Positions 1 to 12,010 of a stretch of DNA of 64,000 bases are shown here, in pieces (position 1 is the stretch's first letter; the number at the start of each line of letters is the position of its first letter). The DNA is taken from assembly GCA_021018995.1 (NCBI GenBank), contig CM037587.1:11228866-11292865 (forward strand), written 5' to 3'. The translations under genes were made by a program, and so were the position numbers. The stretch comes from Chloranthus sessilifolius. Its lineage: Eukaryota > Streptophyta > Magnoliopsida > Chloranthales > Chloranthaceae. The notes below the pieces were generated by a model. That model did not search any database. It worked only from the letters and a program-made list of their open reading frames with translations, and was not told the origin of the DNA.

Positions 1-460
1 CATGAAGAGAAAATAAGGGGACCCAACCGCAAGAAAAAATCTTACCATAGAAGGAGTATTCTGTTAAGCAACCAAGATCGAAGTGGCGCTCCATCGCTAG
101 TGACCGAGATTGAAGGACACCAAAGTTGTACTCCGCCCTTTATGAAAGAAAGAGGCGAAGCCGCAGCTGAGGACAAAGAAGCGCCCCTCTTAGACTTCTT
201 CCGAGGAACCATGGACCAAATAAAAGAAAGGAGGAGAGGGAGAGAGTCGGGGAAGAAGGAAGGAACCGAAGGAGAGGAAAAGAAAAAGAATCAATAAAAA
301 AAAACCGTTCTCCAAACGTTAAAGAAAGACAGGCCCAGCAGCGCGCTGTTAAAGGTATGACAACGCGTTGTCATTAAGGAGATGTAACTACTCCCGCGAA
401 AAGATGATTCAAAAACTCATTGGAAGCAAAAATCGATTACCACAGCACGCTGTCAGGTTG
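1..460 (-). other. Possible first exon of a minus-strand gene at the window edge
   Basis: Read on the minus strand, an ATG at about 212 opens a short basic start (MVPRKKSKRG) and the frame runs to about 50, where the sequence ATG|GTAAGATTTT looks like a splice donor. A CT-rich stretch lies just upstream (230-300), as in many plant 5' UTRs. The basic KK/KR cluster would suit a nuclear protein. The gene would continue beyond the left edge, so no function can be given. The plus-strand reading of the same bases is a low-complexity charged peptide and is probably not real. This stretch is not part of the homology shared with the second Mutator-like copy, which starts near 465. Confidence 0.22.
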
Positions 461-834
461 GCAATAGAATGATGGTCACGAAACATGAAAATCAATCCTA
501 AAATTACCGAGAATGAAAGCATAAAAAAAAATTTCAACACATGAACAGATTACCATAGGCTAGCCACATGACAACAAATACAGCCCTGGTCAAATAGGCA
601 CAGATGCAATGTATCGAAGCGTCAGCACATCAAAAAAGACATGCTAACTAATCTAAGAGATGCACCCACGCTTCATATACGAAGAAATGACGCTTCGAAT
701 GTGAAGCGTTTGTGCTTCCTAAGCCAAGCGATTACGATTTTCAAGAAATTGAATTAGTGTGACTCGGTGAGACCGCACATTCCCTCTTCCCCTATTTTGT
801 TTTGCTCTGTCTAGCGCTATTAGTCATCATCCTG

Positions 835-3136
835 ACCTTCAGAAGCATGCAAGTTATGATTTTATGTCCCAACTAATCACAGCCCTTACAATGGCGTCTC
901 TTCTTTTGTGATTGTTCAAAACCAACCTCCATTTCAGACTTCATTTTGTCATTATTGCTTGGCCTATCTTCGGTTGCACATCGTATTGGATGTCACATTG
1001 TAATGTTGGCATGTTCTTGCAATGAAATTCCTTTACTAGGTTGGGAGGAGGCACCCAGAAAGGGCGCGATGCTAGTTACTTTTTCATTATCCTCTTCCGT
1101 TCTAATGGCCTCTACACCTTCTAATAGTTTCATCATCTCTTCCAACGTGTAATCCACCAAGCGATTCGATTCTATCCCCAACTGAATTAACTTCAGTCTA
1201 GCTTCTCTCACCTTCCATATTTTCATCCTAGAGATAGAATTAGAATCTTCTTTGTCACTCACCCCCAAACTTACAGTACTGTATCGAGCATCTTTCGTCC
1301 ATCGACGCAGAATATTCTTAGAAGGAATTTGCTCTACCACTTCCTTAAAGTAAACTTTGAAGATATGAGAACACAACAAACCCTCTGTCTCGAAGTGCTT
1401 GCAATCACAAGTGGTCGTGGCATTTCCATATTCGAAATGAACTTTGAGTGTTCAACTGCTATTCTCTCTGGCATCCCCACCACTTTTACCACTTTTACAA
1501 ACATGGAATACAATAACTGCCCCGACTTCCTCTTCGAGAACCATTTGGGCCTTACAAGAGGCAAACTTTCGAAATACATAGTAGAATCTATCGAACATGG
1601 TTCTCGTATACACAACAGCGGCATGCCTATCGACTGAATTTTCGAACAAAAGCACCGGTGTCGTAGACATTGAGATGAGATCCTCCCTATTTTTTTATTG
1701 CGACGAGATTAGACAGCAAGATCGTATTGGTTGACACATTCTGTCAAACTTGTCAGGGCATTGACATAGGTATCGAAAAAAAAAATTTATACTTTCTCCA
1801 CGTTGCATATTGGTCATGCCAACCCAAAAGGTATCGCTCAAGTAGCATGAAATCCATTTCCTTCTAAGAGCATACATTTGTTTCAACCACTCGTTGTCTT
1901 GCAATGGAAACTCCTCGACGAGTTCTGGCCATCTCCTTTCGAAATCATCAACCGTTTGACTGAACTTGCACTGATTGTACTTTCTCTCAAAATTCTTAAA
2001 ATTTACCTTCAACTGAGAGAGATGGTTCAATTCATTCCTCCCTATGTGCCATAAGCAGAGGCGATGCATGGTCCCCGGAAGAACTTCAGAGATGCCTTTC
2101 TCACCTCGTTGCATTGATCGGTGACGATTGCATTAGGTTTCCTATGACCCATGCACTTTAGCCAAGTATTAAACAACCAAATGAATGTCTCTTCCATCTT
2201 ATCTATGAGCAAAGCACATCCAAAAAGTGTCGTCTGCTAATGATAGTTGACCCCCATCAATGGGGCAAACGGTAGCAGTAATTTATTTGTTTTGTAAGTA
2301 GTGTCAAATACCACCACATCATCGAACTGTTGATACGCCATTCATGATCTGTGATTAGCCCAAAATATACAATGCATACGACATTCTTGGTCTAGTTCGG
2401 CTTCAAAGAAGAAACCATCTCTTTTATTTTGCCTATCAATGAAGGTCTTGATCATGGTCGTGCACATTTAATTGATGTTATTCTCCTTTCTTATCTTCTT
2501 TAGGTAATCTCGAGTTTATTGAGGGTTTATCGTCACGCCAGCCTCTCCATCCAAACTCGACAAAATAATAAAAATCTTCGAAGGAGGAATTATGCCATCA
2601 AATGCTCCTATCAATGATTTACTTATCTCGATCAACTTATTATGTGATTGTAGTTCCTTCAGCTTCGTAGGTGAATACAACTGATGATTATGAGACTCTC
2701 TAAATTCCATAACCTCCCACAACTTTTGCTCGTCGATCCTAATCTTCAACCTTGCCTCACATCCATATATGTTATCTCTTGAACACTTTATATTGGCGTG
2801 TAATTTGTGCTTGTCAGACTGCTTGAACCCTTCGAACGAACATACATATTTTCTCTGTATAATCTCCCCCTTTGCGGATTTGTAGGTTTTACTTTTCCTA
2901 ACGCTGAAACAAACTTTCTTCGCATATAAATTATAGAAGCTATATGCCTCATCTTCATATTAGAATTTCAATCTCATACGTGGCTTCCATTCATCACTCG
3001 TATTCTCGGCACCTCCACAAGAATCCAGCATTTCAATATCCTTATCACCACCAAGTGGAACTCCTACTAAAGAAATTGTCTCAGGGGGGAGATTTAAAAC
3101 AACACCACCTACATTGAATCCTCCAATCAAGTTCAT
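835..3136 (-). pseudogene. FAR1-family (MULE) transposase pseudogene, copy 1
   Basis: The protein would be a nuclear DNA-binding transposase related to FHY3/FAR1. Read on the minus strand it shows, in order: an acidic N-terminal part from an ATG at 3136; a FAR1 DNA-binding domain (about 2960-2680, EDEAYSFYNLYAKKV, ending in an intact HNH of the WRKY-GCM1 type zinc finger); the MULE domain (about 2340-1700, with HRLCLWHIGRNELNHL at 2075-2030 and the late QRGESIN motif that carries the catalytic Glu); a SWIM zinc finger (about 1410-1360, ending LCSHIFKVYF); and a C-terminal CX2CX4HX4C knuckle near 890-845. Several frameshifts and stops break it, one stop replacing a residue inside the knuckle. 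An AG acceptor just before the first ATG suggests an upstream 5' UTR exon. This copy keeps zinc ligands that copy 2 has lost. Confidence 0.85.
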
Positions 3137-3159
3137 TATAGGCCCTGCATTAGACAAAA

Positions 3160-3975
3160 AATGGGCTAATAAGAAAACAGATTTACAAGGAAGCAGATGA
3201 CGTTGTCATACCAAGCGTCAGCGCTTCAATATGGAAGTGATGGCGCTTCTCAATAGTTGCGTCATCGCTTCCTATCGCTTCAAATAGAAAGCGTGTGCTT
3301 ATAATTTATATATTTTTGAATACTTATAATTTTTTTTATCTCCACCTTATAAATAAGTGAAGAGATCCATCAACTACGAGTAGGTGAAGAAACTAATCCA
3401 CAAGGAAGCGATGACGCGGCCATACAAAGCGACGGTGCTTTTAATATAGAAGCGATGGTGCTTCTCAATCGCTGTGTCATCGCTTATAACTCGTAGCGTT
3501 ATCTCTTATAACTCATAGCGATGTCACTTCCTATCACTTCAAATAAGAAGTGTGTGCTTATAATTTATATATTTTCGAATCCTTATGATTTTTTTTATCT
3601 CCACCCTATAAATAAGTGAAGAGATTCATCAACTACGAGCAAATGAGAAAACTGATTCACAAGGAAGCGATGCGCGGTCATTCCAAGCACCGACGCTTCA
3701 ATATGGAAGCAATTACGCTTCTCAATCATTGCGCCGTCGCTTCTAACACGTAGCGCCGTCACTTCTAACTTGTTACGTTGTCGCTTCTCAATCTCTTCAT
3801 ATCGCTTCAAATAAGAAGCATGTGCTTATATATTTTTTAATGCTTATAATTTTTTTTATCTCCACCCTATAAATAAGTGAAGAGATTCATCAACTACGAG
3901 CAAATGAGGAAATTGATTCACATACGAAGCATCGAGTATAGGGCAGAAGCGACGGCGCATCTAATGTCATATATA
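3160..3975 (+). repeat. Tandem ~260-bp modules with a TATA-like core and GAAGCG palindromes
   Basis: Three to four direct repeats with period 259-261 bp, anchored by CCACC(C/T)TATAAATAAGTG at 3342, 3601 and 3862. Each module goes on to AGTGAAGAGATTCATCAAC, then to AAGGAAGCGATG and several GAAGCG...CGCTTC pairs, and closes with AAATAAGAAG(C/T)(G/A)TGTGCTTAT. The same array sits at 52190-52990 in copy 2, where TATAAATA has become TGTAAATA. The modules lie downstream of the transposase start and face the element's right end. They may be outward promoters or subterminal transposase-binding repeats. Confidence 0.7.
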
Positions 3976-4040
3976 TTTGAATGTTCTGTAAGCTGAAAAT
4001 AATACACAGGGAAAAAAAAATACGTGACTCAAATGCCAAT

Positions 4041-4345
4041 CTTCTGGGCTTCTATCTAGTACTGCTCCAGAAAAAAGAGCTAGTTGTCTTTTATGTGCTT
4101 CTATCCAGTTCGTGCTCTAAAAAAATAGAGAAACTTGTCTCTTCTGTGCTTCTATCCAGTACGAGCTCCAGAAAAATAGAGAAATTTGTCTTTTCTGCGC
4201 CTCTATCCAGTGCGAGCTCCAGATTTTCGTGAAAGTTGCCTCTTCTGTGCTTCTATCCAGTACGTCTCTCTAGAAAAAGGGAGAAAGTGGTCTCTTTGCG
4301 CTTCTATCCAATCAGAGCTCTAGGAAAAATGAGAAAGTTGCAAGC
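4041..4345 (+). repeat. Six-copy ~51-bp tandem repeat, copy 1
   Basis: Six imperfect units, each with the words GCTTCTATCCAGT, CGAGCTCCAGAAAAA and GAGAAA(C/G)TTGTCTCTTC. The last unit ends GAAAGTTGCAAGCC. The same six units occur at 53090-53385. Open frames through the array are by-products of its 51-bp (17-codon) period. Confidence 0.75.
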
Positions 4346-4454
4346 CAAAGAGAGGAAATAAAATAATAGAGAGAATGAACCTAAATAAGGAGGTAAAAGC
4401 TTTGAAACCTATACCAATTTTTGAATTATTTTATTGCCATTACATTCGACAAGA
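4346..4454. other. Unique tail before the Athila insertion point
   Basis: Matches 53386-53510 of copy 2, which reads on without a break into GCCTTCCCCTTGAG. In copy 1 the same words are separated by 36 kb. No gene is seen. Confidence 0.7.
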
Positions 4455-4458
4455 CCTT
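4455..4458 (+). repeat. Left target-site duplication of the Athila-like element
   Basis: CCTT (or ACCTT, 4454-4458) occurs here and again at 40474-40477 (ACCTT if the A at 40473 is counted). The undisturbed paralogous site at about 53505-53515 has one CCTT followed by CCCCTTGAG. The final A of the LTR makes it unclear whether the duplication is 4 or 5 bp. Confidence 0.75.
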
Positions 4459-5935
4459 ATCAATCACATAATTTACTATTTTATCACCCTTAACTTAGTG
4501 ATGCTAGACCCCAGTTTATTACTAATAAGTTAACGATGTGCAGATATAAAGGAAAGATAGCAAAATAGAGCCAAAGTATTAATATTCATCAAAATGAACC
4601 CAAAGAGCAGTAAAAAGACTATTGAGCTTAAAAAGACGATTCGCCACCTACTGAGAAAACCGATAAATCGTATTTTATGACTGAGCGCTAATACTGAAGT
4701 CAAAAGAAGAGAAAAATGAGAAATCGTAATTTACGATTCTTCAAAAGACGATTCTTCATAAAGTGACAAAAGAGTAAAAGGCGATACAGAAAAAGTGAAC
4801 AATCGTAAATAGAGAATCGTCCCATAGAGAAGCTAGGAGAAAATGAAAATTGGGATTTACGATTTTCCAGAAAGAGAAGAAAGTAGACAATCATAATTTA
4901 TGATTGTGCAAAAGGAAAGCCTTCCTACTGCCAGTGCTACGAAGATCTACACTGCCATGCATAAAATTAGAGGAATTCTCAAATTAGAATATTGGTTATT
5001 CACGGATCTGAGAAGATTGATGAAGATTATTCTAGAAGATCACTATTGCTATTATCAAGGAAAGAAATCCGGAATGCATCAACCGTCAAAAGCAAGGAAG
5101 AATAAAATTAGGAATTAGAGTTATATTAGGAATCTTTTATTAGAAATAGATCTTTGTAAACCAACCGTTTATGATCTATAAATTAGAGGGTTCGGTTTAG
5201 GAATAATCATCGAAGAATTTCTCATCATCAACTGACAACTGAGGTTGAGTTTTCTTTCGATCAAAACTTAGTTTAGAAGAGTTTAGATATCCAAGGTTCC
5301 TTGATCACAATTGACGATTGGGATTGAGGGCTCGAAGATTAGTGTAGATATCCTAATTTCTCATAAGAAATTGACGACTGCGACTGAGGGGTGAAAGATA
5401 TAATTTATTTTGCTTCCTAGTTTAGATTTTATTTATTTTATTTACATGCTTTGTAAACATCTCCAAGTTTTAATTTGAATTGACTACTTGGGTTGGAATT
5501 TGTAAATTAGTGTAATGGTTTTACTTTTCCATTTTCAATTTTCTCGAATTTGATTGACGCCCAGATTTTAGGAGATTGTTGCTTAGATTAAATCTGTGTT
5601 ACAGGATTTTAGTTTTTGATTAACACCTAAACTCTAGAAAACTGCAATACGGTGTAACGATACTGTTTACTTTTATAAATATTCGTTAGCTAAACATTGG
5701 GATTAATGACCTCAATCTAAAGAAGGAGGATTAGGATTTATTTTTATGCAATTTAGATTAAAAACCCATCCTTTATTCATATTTCTCCAGTAGTTTAGAA
5801 CCCTAAACTTTGAAATAGAAATATAGATAAGATAAGCATTTCTTCGTGGGAACAATCCTATACTAGCTCTACAATTTTCATTGTGCGCTTGTAATAGGTT
5901 AAGACTTAATTAGATACACACATAAGTAGCGATCA
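4459..5935 (+). repeat. 5' LTR of the Athila-like element
   Basis: Aligns with 38982-40473 from TTTAC(T/C)ATTTTATCACCC (4472) to TAGCGATCA (5935). The first 13 bases after the target duplication differ from the 3' LTR, whose possible start is TGTTTGCTAGGGACTAGC at 38959, so the exact 5' edge is uncertain. A TATA-like CTATAAATTA lies at about 5176. Several AATCGTAA/TTACGATT palindromes occur at 4640-4905. Words like TTGACGAYTGNGAYTGAGG recur at about 5230, 5310, 5365 and 5475 in the transcribed leader. Confidence 0.8.
5173..5186 (+). promoter_or_regulatory. TATA-like core promoter in the Athila 5' LTR
   Basis: ATCTATAAATTAGAGG is conserved as ATCTATAAATAAGAGG in the 3' LTR near 39712. It is the best TATA-like word in the LTR and lies about 0.75 kb before the primer site, which fits a long R-U5. 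Confidence 0.5.
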
Positions 5936-5937
5936 AG

Positions 5938-5957
5938 TTTTTGGCGCCACTGTCGGG
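5938..5957 (+). other. Primer binding site, tRNA-Asp type
   Basis: TTTTGGCGCCACTGTCGGGA starts three bases after the LTR end. It resembles the TGGCGCCGTTGCCGGGGA primer site of Athila-group elements, with a few changes. Confidence 0.7.
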
Positions 5958-6061
5958 AAAGGCGATTTATCTATAGTGTTTATTTCAGTTTAAAAGTAAG
6001 TATTTATCTCCCTTTTTACATTTCTTTATGGTTTTATTTTTCTTTATCACCTCTCAATCTT

Positions 6062-7200
6062 TTGCAGGACTACTCGGAGCAAGCGAATCAAGCTTTTAAG
6101 TTCTCCTTATCAGAGAAGCCAGAGGCCCAGATTTGTTTCTCACCTTGCTTTCTAATCAAATTCGTCAAGCAATTCAAATTCGTCAAGCAATTGGTAAGAC
6201 TAATCAAATTCGTCAAGCAATTCAGGACTTCAGGCAATTGCCTGGAGAATTATTTCATGAGAGTTGGGATAGGATGAAGAAATTGTTAAGAAAATGCCCT
6301 CACCATAACGTGCCAAATTGGTCCATTGCATAAAGTTTTTATCAACGGTTGGCTGAGACTAATCAGTCTATAGTCGATGTCGTAAGTGGAGGAGCCTTTA
6401 TGGCTCAAAATGGCCAACAATCTTAGAATCTGTTTAAAAAATTGGCTAATAACTTAAAGCAGATACAGGCTTTGTTGTGATCTGATCTAGATGTAGTCTG
6501 TCACACCCTGCTCGCGAGGGGTGGTCTTTACGATATCAACAAAGACAAAGTAAAGAAGGAAGATGACATAAGTGCGAAGGTTGTAGCACTGGAACAACAA
6601 ATTGCGACTTTAATGAGTACTAAACCGAGTACTACGGATAGATCCTTGGCAAACTATTCAAATTGCCAAAGTTTCACTTATATTGAGAACCCCGTTGCGC
6701 CATCATACCAAGAGGCTGAGGGAAAAGAGATAGTAATGGCATGCCAGAGGGGTGACTATGGGAACACCTATAACCAGTCGTGGAGGAACCACCCCAGATT
6801 AATTATGGTTCCACATAGGAGCACAGCTAGCACCAACTATTGTGCAACTCAGGTTCCCCCAAAACCAAGTTTTCCATCCTAGACCTCCAATGCCGATTGT
6901 GTGGTAACAATACGGTCCACAGAGCAGCGCTCCTGATGCTACTATTTTTCAACTCCTCTGAAAGTTACAGCAACAATCACATCAACATTCCAAGGATTTA
7001 CATCAGTTCGCTCAATTCTCTTAGACACTTCACTCTCATACACAGTCCATAACTAAGTTAGAAAGCCAAATTGGCCAACTAGCTTCACAGGTCGCGAGGA
7101 GTGGCCAGTTGCCTACACAATCGGTTAGTAATCTAAGAGGACAAGCATTCCAGCGGGAGACATTAGCTCCCCAAAACCCAATTTAAAGACCTCATGGATT
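6062..7200 (+). pseudogene. Athila-type gag remnant
   Basis: Short frames together give an Athila-like Gag. There is an N-terminal part with LPGELFHESWDRMKKLLRKCP near 6236-6300, a typical Gag capsid end. The segment RGDYGNTYNQSWRNHP at about 6748-6795 follows, matching the conserved YN.GWRNHPNF block of Athila Gag. Downstream, SQLASQVARSGQLPTQ (about 7075-7120) is the usual link towards protease. The frame breaks repeatedly (6331, 6475, 6882, 7052). A direct repeat of AATTCGTCAAGCAATT occurs three to four times at 6155-6230. No zinc knuckle or protease follows, and coding similarity ends near 7200. Confidence 0.7.
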
Positions 7201-7632
7201 GCCGAGCTACCGACTCATCCATAGCACCTCTTGCAAAATATGTATAATTAATTCTCTTTTTTTTTCTTTTTCGTATAGGTATTACATTACGAACAAAATC
7301 GCCTAGAGACAAGGAATCGTAATGTGAGTCCCACTGTATATTTTTTGGACAATCGTATGGATTTACGATTGCCCTTCATTTTGCTTAAATCCATCAGTCA
7401 AACACAGCGTTACGATTTAACAAGTCATGATGACCGGTTCATTAGGTCACCACTGAAATAGGGCCTACATATTCGAGGAAAGCATATACTTTGCCCCATT
7501 TCTCGAACCCTCCAACCTTCCAGCTTTCTTCTTCTACTTTCCCTCTCTTTTTCAAAAGCCCAATCCAACCATTTTTAAACCGTTTTACTCTCTCATACCT
7601 TCCCTGTAACTTCTTATTCATTTCGGAAACTC
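7201..7632 (+). other. Non-coding Athila segment between gag and the Tat insertion
   Basis: AT-rich, with further AATCGTAA/TTACGATT words at about 7316, 7355, 7367 and 7413, the same motif family as in the LTR. It takes the place where pol would be and reads straight on into 34442 when the Tat element is removed. No coding exon is recognised. Confidence 0.55.
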
Positions 7633-7637
7633 TACGT
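7633..7637 (+). repeat. Left target-site duplication (TACGT) of the Tat element
   Basis: TACGT at 7633-7637 is repeated exactly at 34437-34441, directly outside the two LTR ends. Confidence 0.9.
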
Positions 7638-10057
7638 TGTAGACACCACCATTTCGCCGTCTCGGAGTACACGAATTCGTTTGGTCAGCCCTTGACCTTT
7701 TTAACCCTCGACATGGGACCATGCAACTGTACATGGCTGAGCACAAGCTAAAATAATAGCTTTGTGGCTAAGATCCCAACGTAGGGAGGCTATATACTAA
7801 GCAATAGTATATAGTCGGAATGCAGACTGAAATAATAGTCCTGCATTCCATTCTTGAGACCATACCCGGACAACCCTGAATTAAGCGCCTGAAAACCCGT
7901 GCGTAACTCGATCACGCACACAACCACGAGCGCACAATCAGTCCCCTTTCAGACCAACCTTCCTTTCACATACCGTTTTGAGACTCGATTACACGCCTGG
8001 AAATAGACGCGCGATCGGATTGAGCGCTACACCACCAGCGCGCAATTGGGCTACACCCGATCTAGTCTCCTACCCTTGACCCCTACGTTTCCTCGATTAA
8101 GCGCTTTAGGTAACACGCTTAATAGGATTACGCATGTCCCATCACGGGCACAATTAGTCCTGATTTCGTTAGGACTAGGAAACCCGCTGATTAATTCAAC
8201 CGGTCGCTCACTGAGTTGGTGACCGACTCAAAGCGATTAAGCGCTAGAAAATTGGCGCGTAATTCAATTAAATGCCTAAAAACAGGCGCCTAATTGAAGG
8301 AAAACCTATAAAAAACTTTTTTCTCGAAGAGAGAGGAGAGGCTGGCAATTTTGAGAGAGAGAATGAAATTTTTTTGGGACTTCGAAACCAGAGAACTCTG
8401 AGGACAAGCCCATAGAGCAAATTAGTCATGATTTCAAGATTCAAACCCCCGAATCTTCGATGGTTCCTCTCCGCAGCCCCGACCCTAGGTAAGAATTTTA
8501 TTTTATTTTAGACTTAGGATTTCCCCTCAGTTTAATTAATCAATTCTATTTCTAATTTTTAGACCATAGCAGCCTCTTCGGACCAAAATTCTTTATATCT
8601 GGTTCTAGTTCTCTGTTTCTAAAACCGGTCCTTAATCAAGCGGTCTGATATACCCACCTTATACTCTGATTCTACTCTAAAATCTTAATTTACAGTCCTA
8701 TCATTAATTTCTAGTTCTGACCCTCAAAGTTCAGAACCAGTCCTTAATCATACGGCCTGATTTTTCTTATTTTGGACCCGAATTCAGTCCTAAAATTTTA
8801 ATCTATAATTTAATTCTATGTTTTCATACCGTTAAAAAATCCAAAAAATATAAATTTCAGTTCGTAACTTAGGTTTCTCAATCTAATTTTTTATTATAAT
8901 TTTGAATTCAATTCTAAAAATTCCCCTTTAATTATTTAACTATCGACCTATCTTTTATCTCAGCCATCCAATTTGCCCACAAGAGCTTACGGAGGGTACT
9001 CAGGAACAAGGTCAATCCTCCTTAGCATAGCGAGCCCAACCCTCTTTTTTTTTTTAAGATTGTTTAGGGTTAACTAGTTAGTTATAGTTAGTTTTTCTAT
9101 TTCAATATAATTGGCTAATTGCATCAAGTAGGCCTTCATACTATTATTTGCTTTGATTCAATTCAGTCTTCTAGTTCAGTCAATTTATTATTTCAACCAG
9201 AATTTAGGAAAGTTAATTCGTTTATTATTAGTTAGATTTTTACCATAATTGATCCGTAAATTATGATTCTAAAAAAAAGAGTTAATTTTGTTGTCTCGAT
9301 CATTTATTCCTATTTTAGTAAATTAATTTATTGCTTTAATCAGAGTCACAGTAAAAAAGATTAGTCTTTATTTTCTTCAAATTAGAATGCTAGTAAAATT
9401 ACCTTAAGTGCTTTAGTTGTAATTGTCATACAATTGATACATCTGCTTATCTAGAATTGTAATAAAATTAGCGTACTTGCTTTATCTAGAATTGCGATAT
9501 AATTGGACTCTTTTATTTAATTTGAATATTATTGAAACTGATACACATGCACTCCTAGTACCAGTAGGAGGCTGGAACTGATTGGACTCTTAGTAGTACC
9601 AGGACTTTGATATTAATTGGACTCCTAATGATTCCGAGAAACTGAAAATGATTAGACTCCTGATAGCATCAGGACACTAAAATAACCCATCATAATAAGC
9701 TCACCTAATCATAATTAATAACAAAAAAAAAGAGAATCTAAACCGACCATAACCACAATAAGGGAAACTAAAAAGAAAGCTGAAACTATCTAATTAAAAG
9801 AGGACACCTGGCAGCGTACGATTGATATAAGTAACCCACACTCGCTTAAACGCGTGATCATTGACGTGTTGTAGCGTCAATAAATATCTACAGTTGGCGA
9901 TCGCAAATCAACTAGGAATCATCCTAGGAAATTCCTCCTATTATTATTTATCCCCATCTTATCACATACACCGCATCGCTAGAGTCCAACAGGACAGAAT
10001 TGAAAGCCACTTATTCAACAGGAACCGAGAGGAACCCAGAAAAAATGTGCACTAATA
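7638..10057 (+). repeat. 5' LTR of the Tat element
   Basis: Starts TGTAGACACCACC and ends CACTAATA (CACCAACA in the other LTR). The U3 part at 7875-8290 is packed with AAGCGC, GCGCGTAAT and related words ahead of the TATA box. At 9540-9680 there are repeated words such as TTGGACTCCTAATGA and CTCCTGATAGCATCAGGA. The two LTRs align along their whole length with scattered substitutions and small indels. Confidence 0.9.
7875..8314 (+). promoter_or_regulatory. LTR promoter: AAGCGC/GCGCGTAAT array and TATA box
   Basis: TATAAAAA lies at 8307-8314 (and at 32680-32687 in the 3' LTR), followed by a purine-rich GAAGAGAGAGGAGAGG. Upstream, words of the form ATTAAGCGC and GCGCGTAATT recur in facing pairs, for example at 7882 and 7901, at 8236 and 8257, and at 8285. 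CACTGAGTTGGTGACCGACTC at about 8209 is an additional imperfect palindrome. The same array type precedes two antisense TATA boxes in this element (26995-27310 and 29660-30080). Confidence 0.6.
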
Positions 10058-10060
10058 GGC

Positions 10061-10078
10061 TGGCGATCGAGATGGGAC
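10061..10078 (+). other. Primer binding site, tRNA-Arg-like
   Basis: TGGCGATCGAGATGGGAC lies three bases after the 5' LTR. Tat elements typically use TGGCGACTC..GGGGAC, so this is a diverged match. Confidence 0.6.
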
Positions 10079-10169
10079 ACTTTTGTAAACCCCTTCTTTT
10101 TCTTTAGATAGTTAGCTTTATTTTACTTCCCTATTTTCTTTCCCATCGTGTCGTTTAGATTCTTTTTAT

Positions 10170-12010
10170 ATGAGTCTTTGCCAAAGACCCGAGATGTCGG
10201 GTGTACGAAGAGTAAGTTTAGGAGACCCACTATTGTGGGCCTATCATGACAACCCCTCATATGGAGAGCCGCTTTATCATTTTAGCCCACGACAGCCAGA
10301 GGTTAATATGGCTGGAGAACAAGAGAATCCCTTCTCTACTCCACTGGTAGTAGTTGTAACGGAAGAGAGAGCCGCGTCGGGCAAAATCTTACCACTCAAC
10401 AAATCATAGAACTTAGCATTCAAAGAATACAAAGAGGAGGCGATGATTTCGAAGAGTTGCTTCGATGATTGGCTACTACATATCAAACCATTAGGGGACA
10501 ACAAAATTCGGGAGAGTAGGAGCGACAAGAGAGACCACCTTCTACCCCGAGCACAGCGTCAGCCCGCGCTATGCCATTGAGGCAACATACTCACACCTTC
10601 TTTACTAACAGTTTGCCAAATAAGGGTATCTCATGCATCACTCCCAAAGACAACACCATAAAAATCGAAGACCTCCCAAAAATGCTCGATGAATACATGG
10701 CAAAGAGGGAATGCCTAGGTCGCTCATTCAGATTCGATAAATTTTGTCGAGACATTGAATTTAACCTACCCATAGGATTTAAACTGCCAAAATTTACTAA
10801 ATACAATACAACCGAAAATCCGAACCATCATTTGGCCCTCTTTTGTAATAATTATCGACCTATACTCGACAATCAAGGACTTCTCATTCACTACTTAACA
10901 TTCATTAGAAGGAGAAGCTCTAGACTGGTTCACGGAGCTCCCACTTTATAAGATAGAGACTTTTGATGAGCTAGTCGGTCGATTCCTAGGTCAATATAAA
11001 CACTTTATTCAAGTGACCGTTAGCCTCAGCAACCTGATGGCGGCCAAGCAAGGACCAGATGAAGAATTCACCGACTTCGTCGCTAGATGGCGAAAGCTTG
11101 CTGCTAGAACTGGTACTTCAATGAAAGAGAAAGACTTAATTTACATCATCATTAACAATACTAAGGAACCACTAAAGAGCGCCCTAGTCATCAGCGATTG
11201 CCCCGATTTTACTGCACTTCACTCTCGAACATCCCGGCTGACGCGACACATCAAGGGCGGAGACCTTGCATTATCCATAGTCACGTCAAAGGTGAAAAAT
11301 CATAAGAAAGCCTCAGGAGTCGAACAAGTTAATACGGTTGTCAATCAAGGGCAAAATTTGAATAACGGGAACTTCTCGCCACGCAACTTCGGGCAGAACC
11401 AAACCTAACAATGATACGCTAGTCAAAATCAAGGCGCTAATCAACAAAGGTACGCAAACCAAAACCAAGGCCAAAACCAAAGCCAAGGCCAATATCAAAA
11501 TAGAAACCAATACCCTAACACTTATCAGGCCCAAAAATGTAGCATAAAATCGACCGGCCCATGCGCCGAATTATAACAGCGTCCCTCCTCCTCAGAACTT
11601 TAACCCAGCTAGGGGACCCTACCAGCCAAAGCAGGAATCCTATCCCCCTTTACCCGATACTATTTCTAACATCTTCCGCCTCCTTAGCGCCTAGAATCTC
11701 TTATGATTCCCACAAGAAAAGTCTAGGTCATGGCCTGCAAATCTAGATTATGGTAAATATTGTTCTTTCCATCGGTACGCGGGACACAACTTAGAGGATT
11801 GTTGGGTTCTCAAGGACGTGATCTATGACATGAACAATCGGAATCAAATTGATTGGGAAGCACTTAGGAACCCTAACCCTAATAACAATCAACCCCAACA
11901 GAATTTAGGGATCATAAATAACCCTATGCCCAACCACAACCAAGGGACACCGGCCCAGGTCACTACTGTAGATCTCCCCAGTCAATCCCATTTTTGGCCT
12001 TCGGCATTAA
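10170..12010 (+). pseudogene. Tat gag (capsid) pseudogene
   Basis: Starts MSLCQRPEMSGVRR at 10170 and breaks frame near 10409 and 10890. The capsid core is clear: LPKFTKYN...NHHLALFCNNYRP at about 10787-10860, then a downstream frame with AKQGPDEEFTDFVARWRKLA at 11046-11105. An Asn/Gln-rich stretch follows at 11330-11520. A zinc-binding-like block reads YCSFHRYAGHNLEDC at 11752-11796, as in other Tat Gag proteins. It would coat the element's RNA in cytoplasmic particles. Multiple stops make this copy non-functional. Confidence 0.85.

Larger units (their letters stand above)
465..4454 (-). mobile_element. Mutator-like element copy 1, left segment (FAR1-type)
   Basis: From about 465 the sequence matches 49455-53490 almost continuously: the same transposase, the same 260-bp modules and the same 51-bp tandem tail. 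The match stops at 4454-4458 and resumes at 40474-40676, because an Athila-like retroelement was inserted between. The left part of this element lies outside the window. The order read left to right is minus-strand transposase, tandem promoter-like modules, 51-bp repeats, and the element's right end near 40676. Dispersed GAAGCG/CGCTTC words at 600-720 and 3190-3960 look like subterminal repeats. Assignment to the MULE class rests on the FAR1/MULE-domain transposase. Confidence 0.75.

Noticed and set aside
3981-4232. Repetitive Ser/Leu protein frame in the 51-bp tandem repeat
   Set aside because: 51 is a multiple of three, so any open unit stays open; nothing else supports coding.
11870-11890. 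Telomere-like CCCTAA words
   Set aside because: Only two units within gag coding sequence (Asn-Pro-Asn codons).
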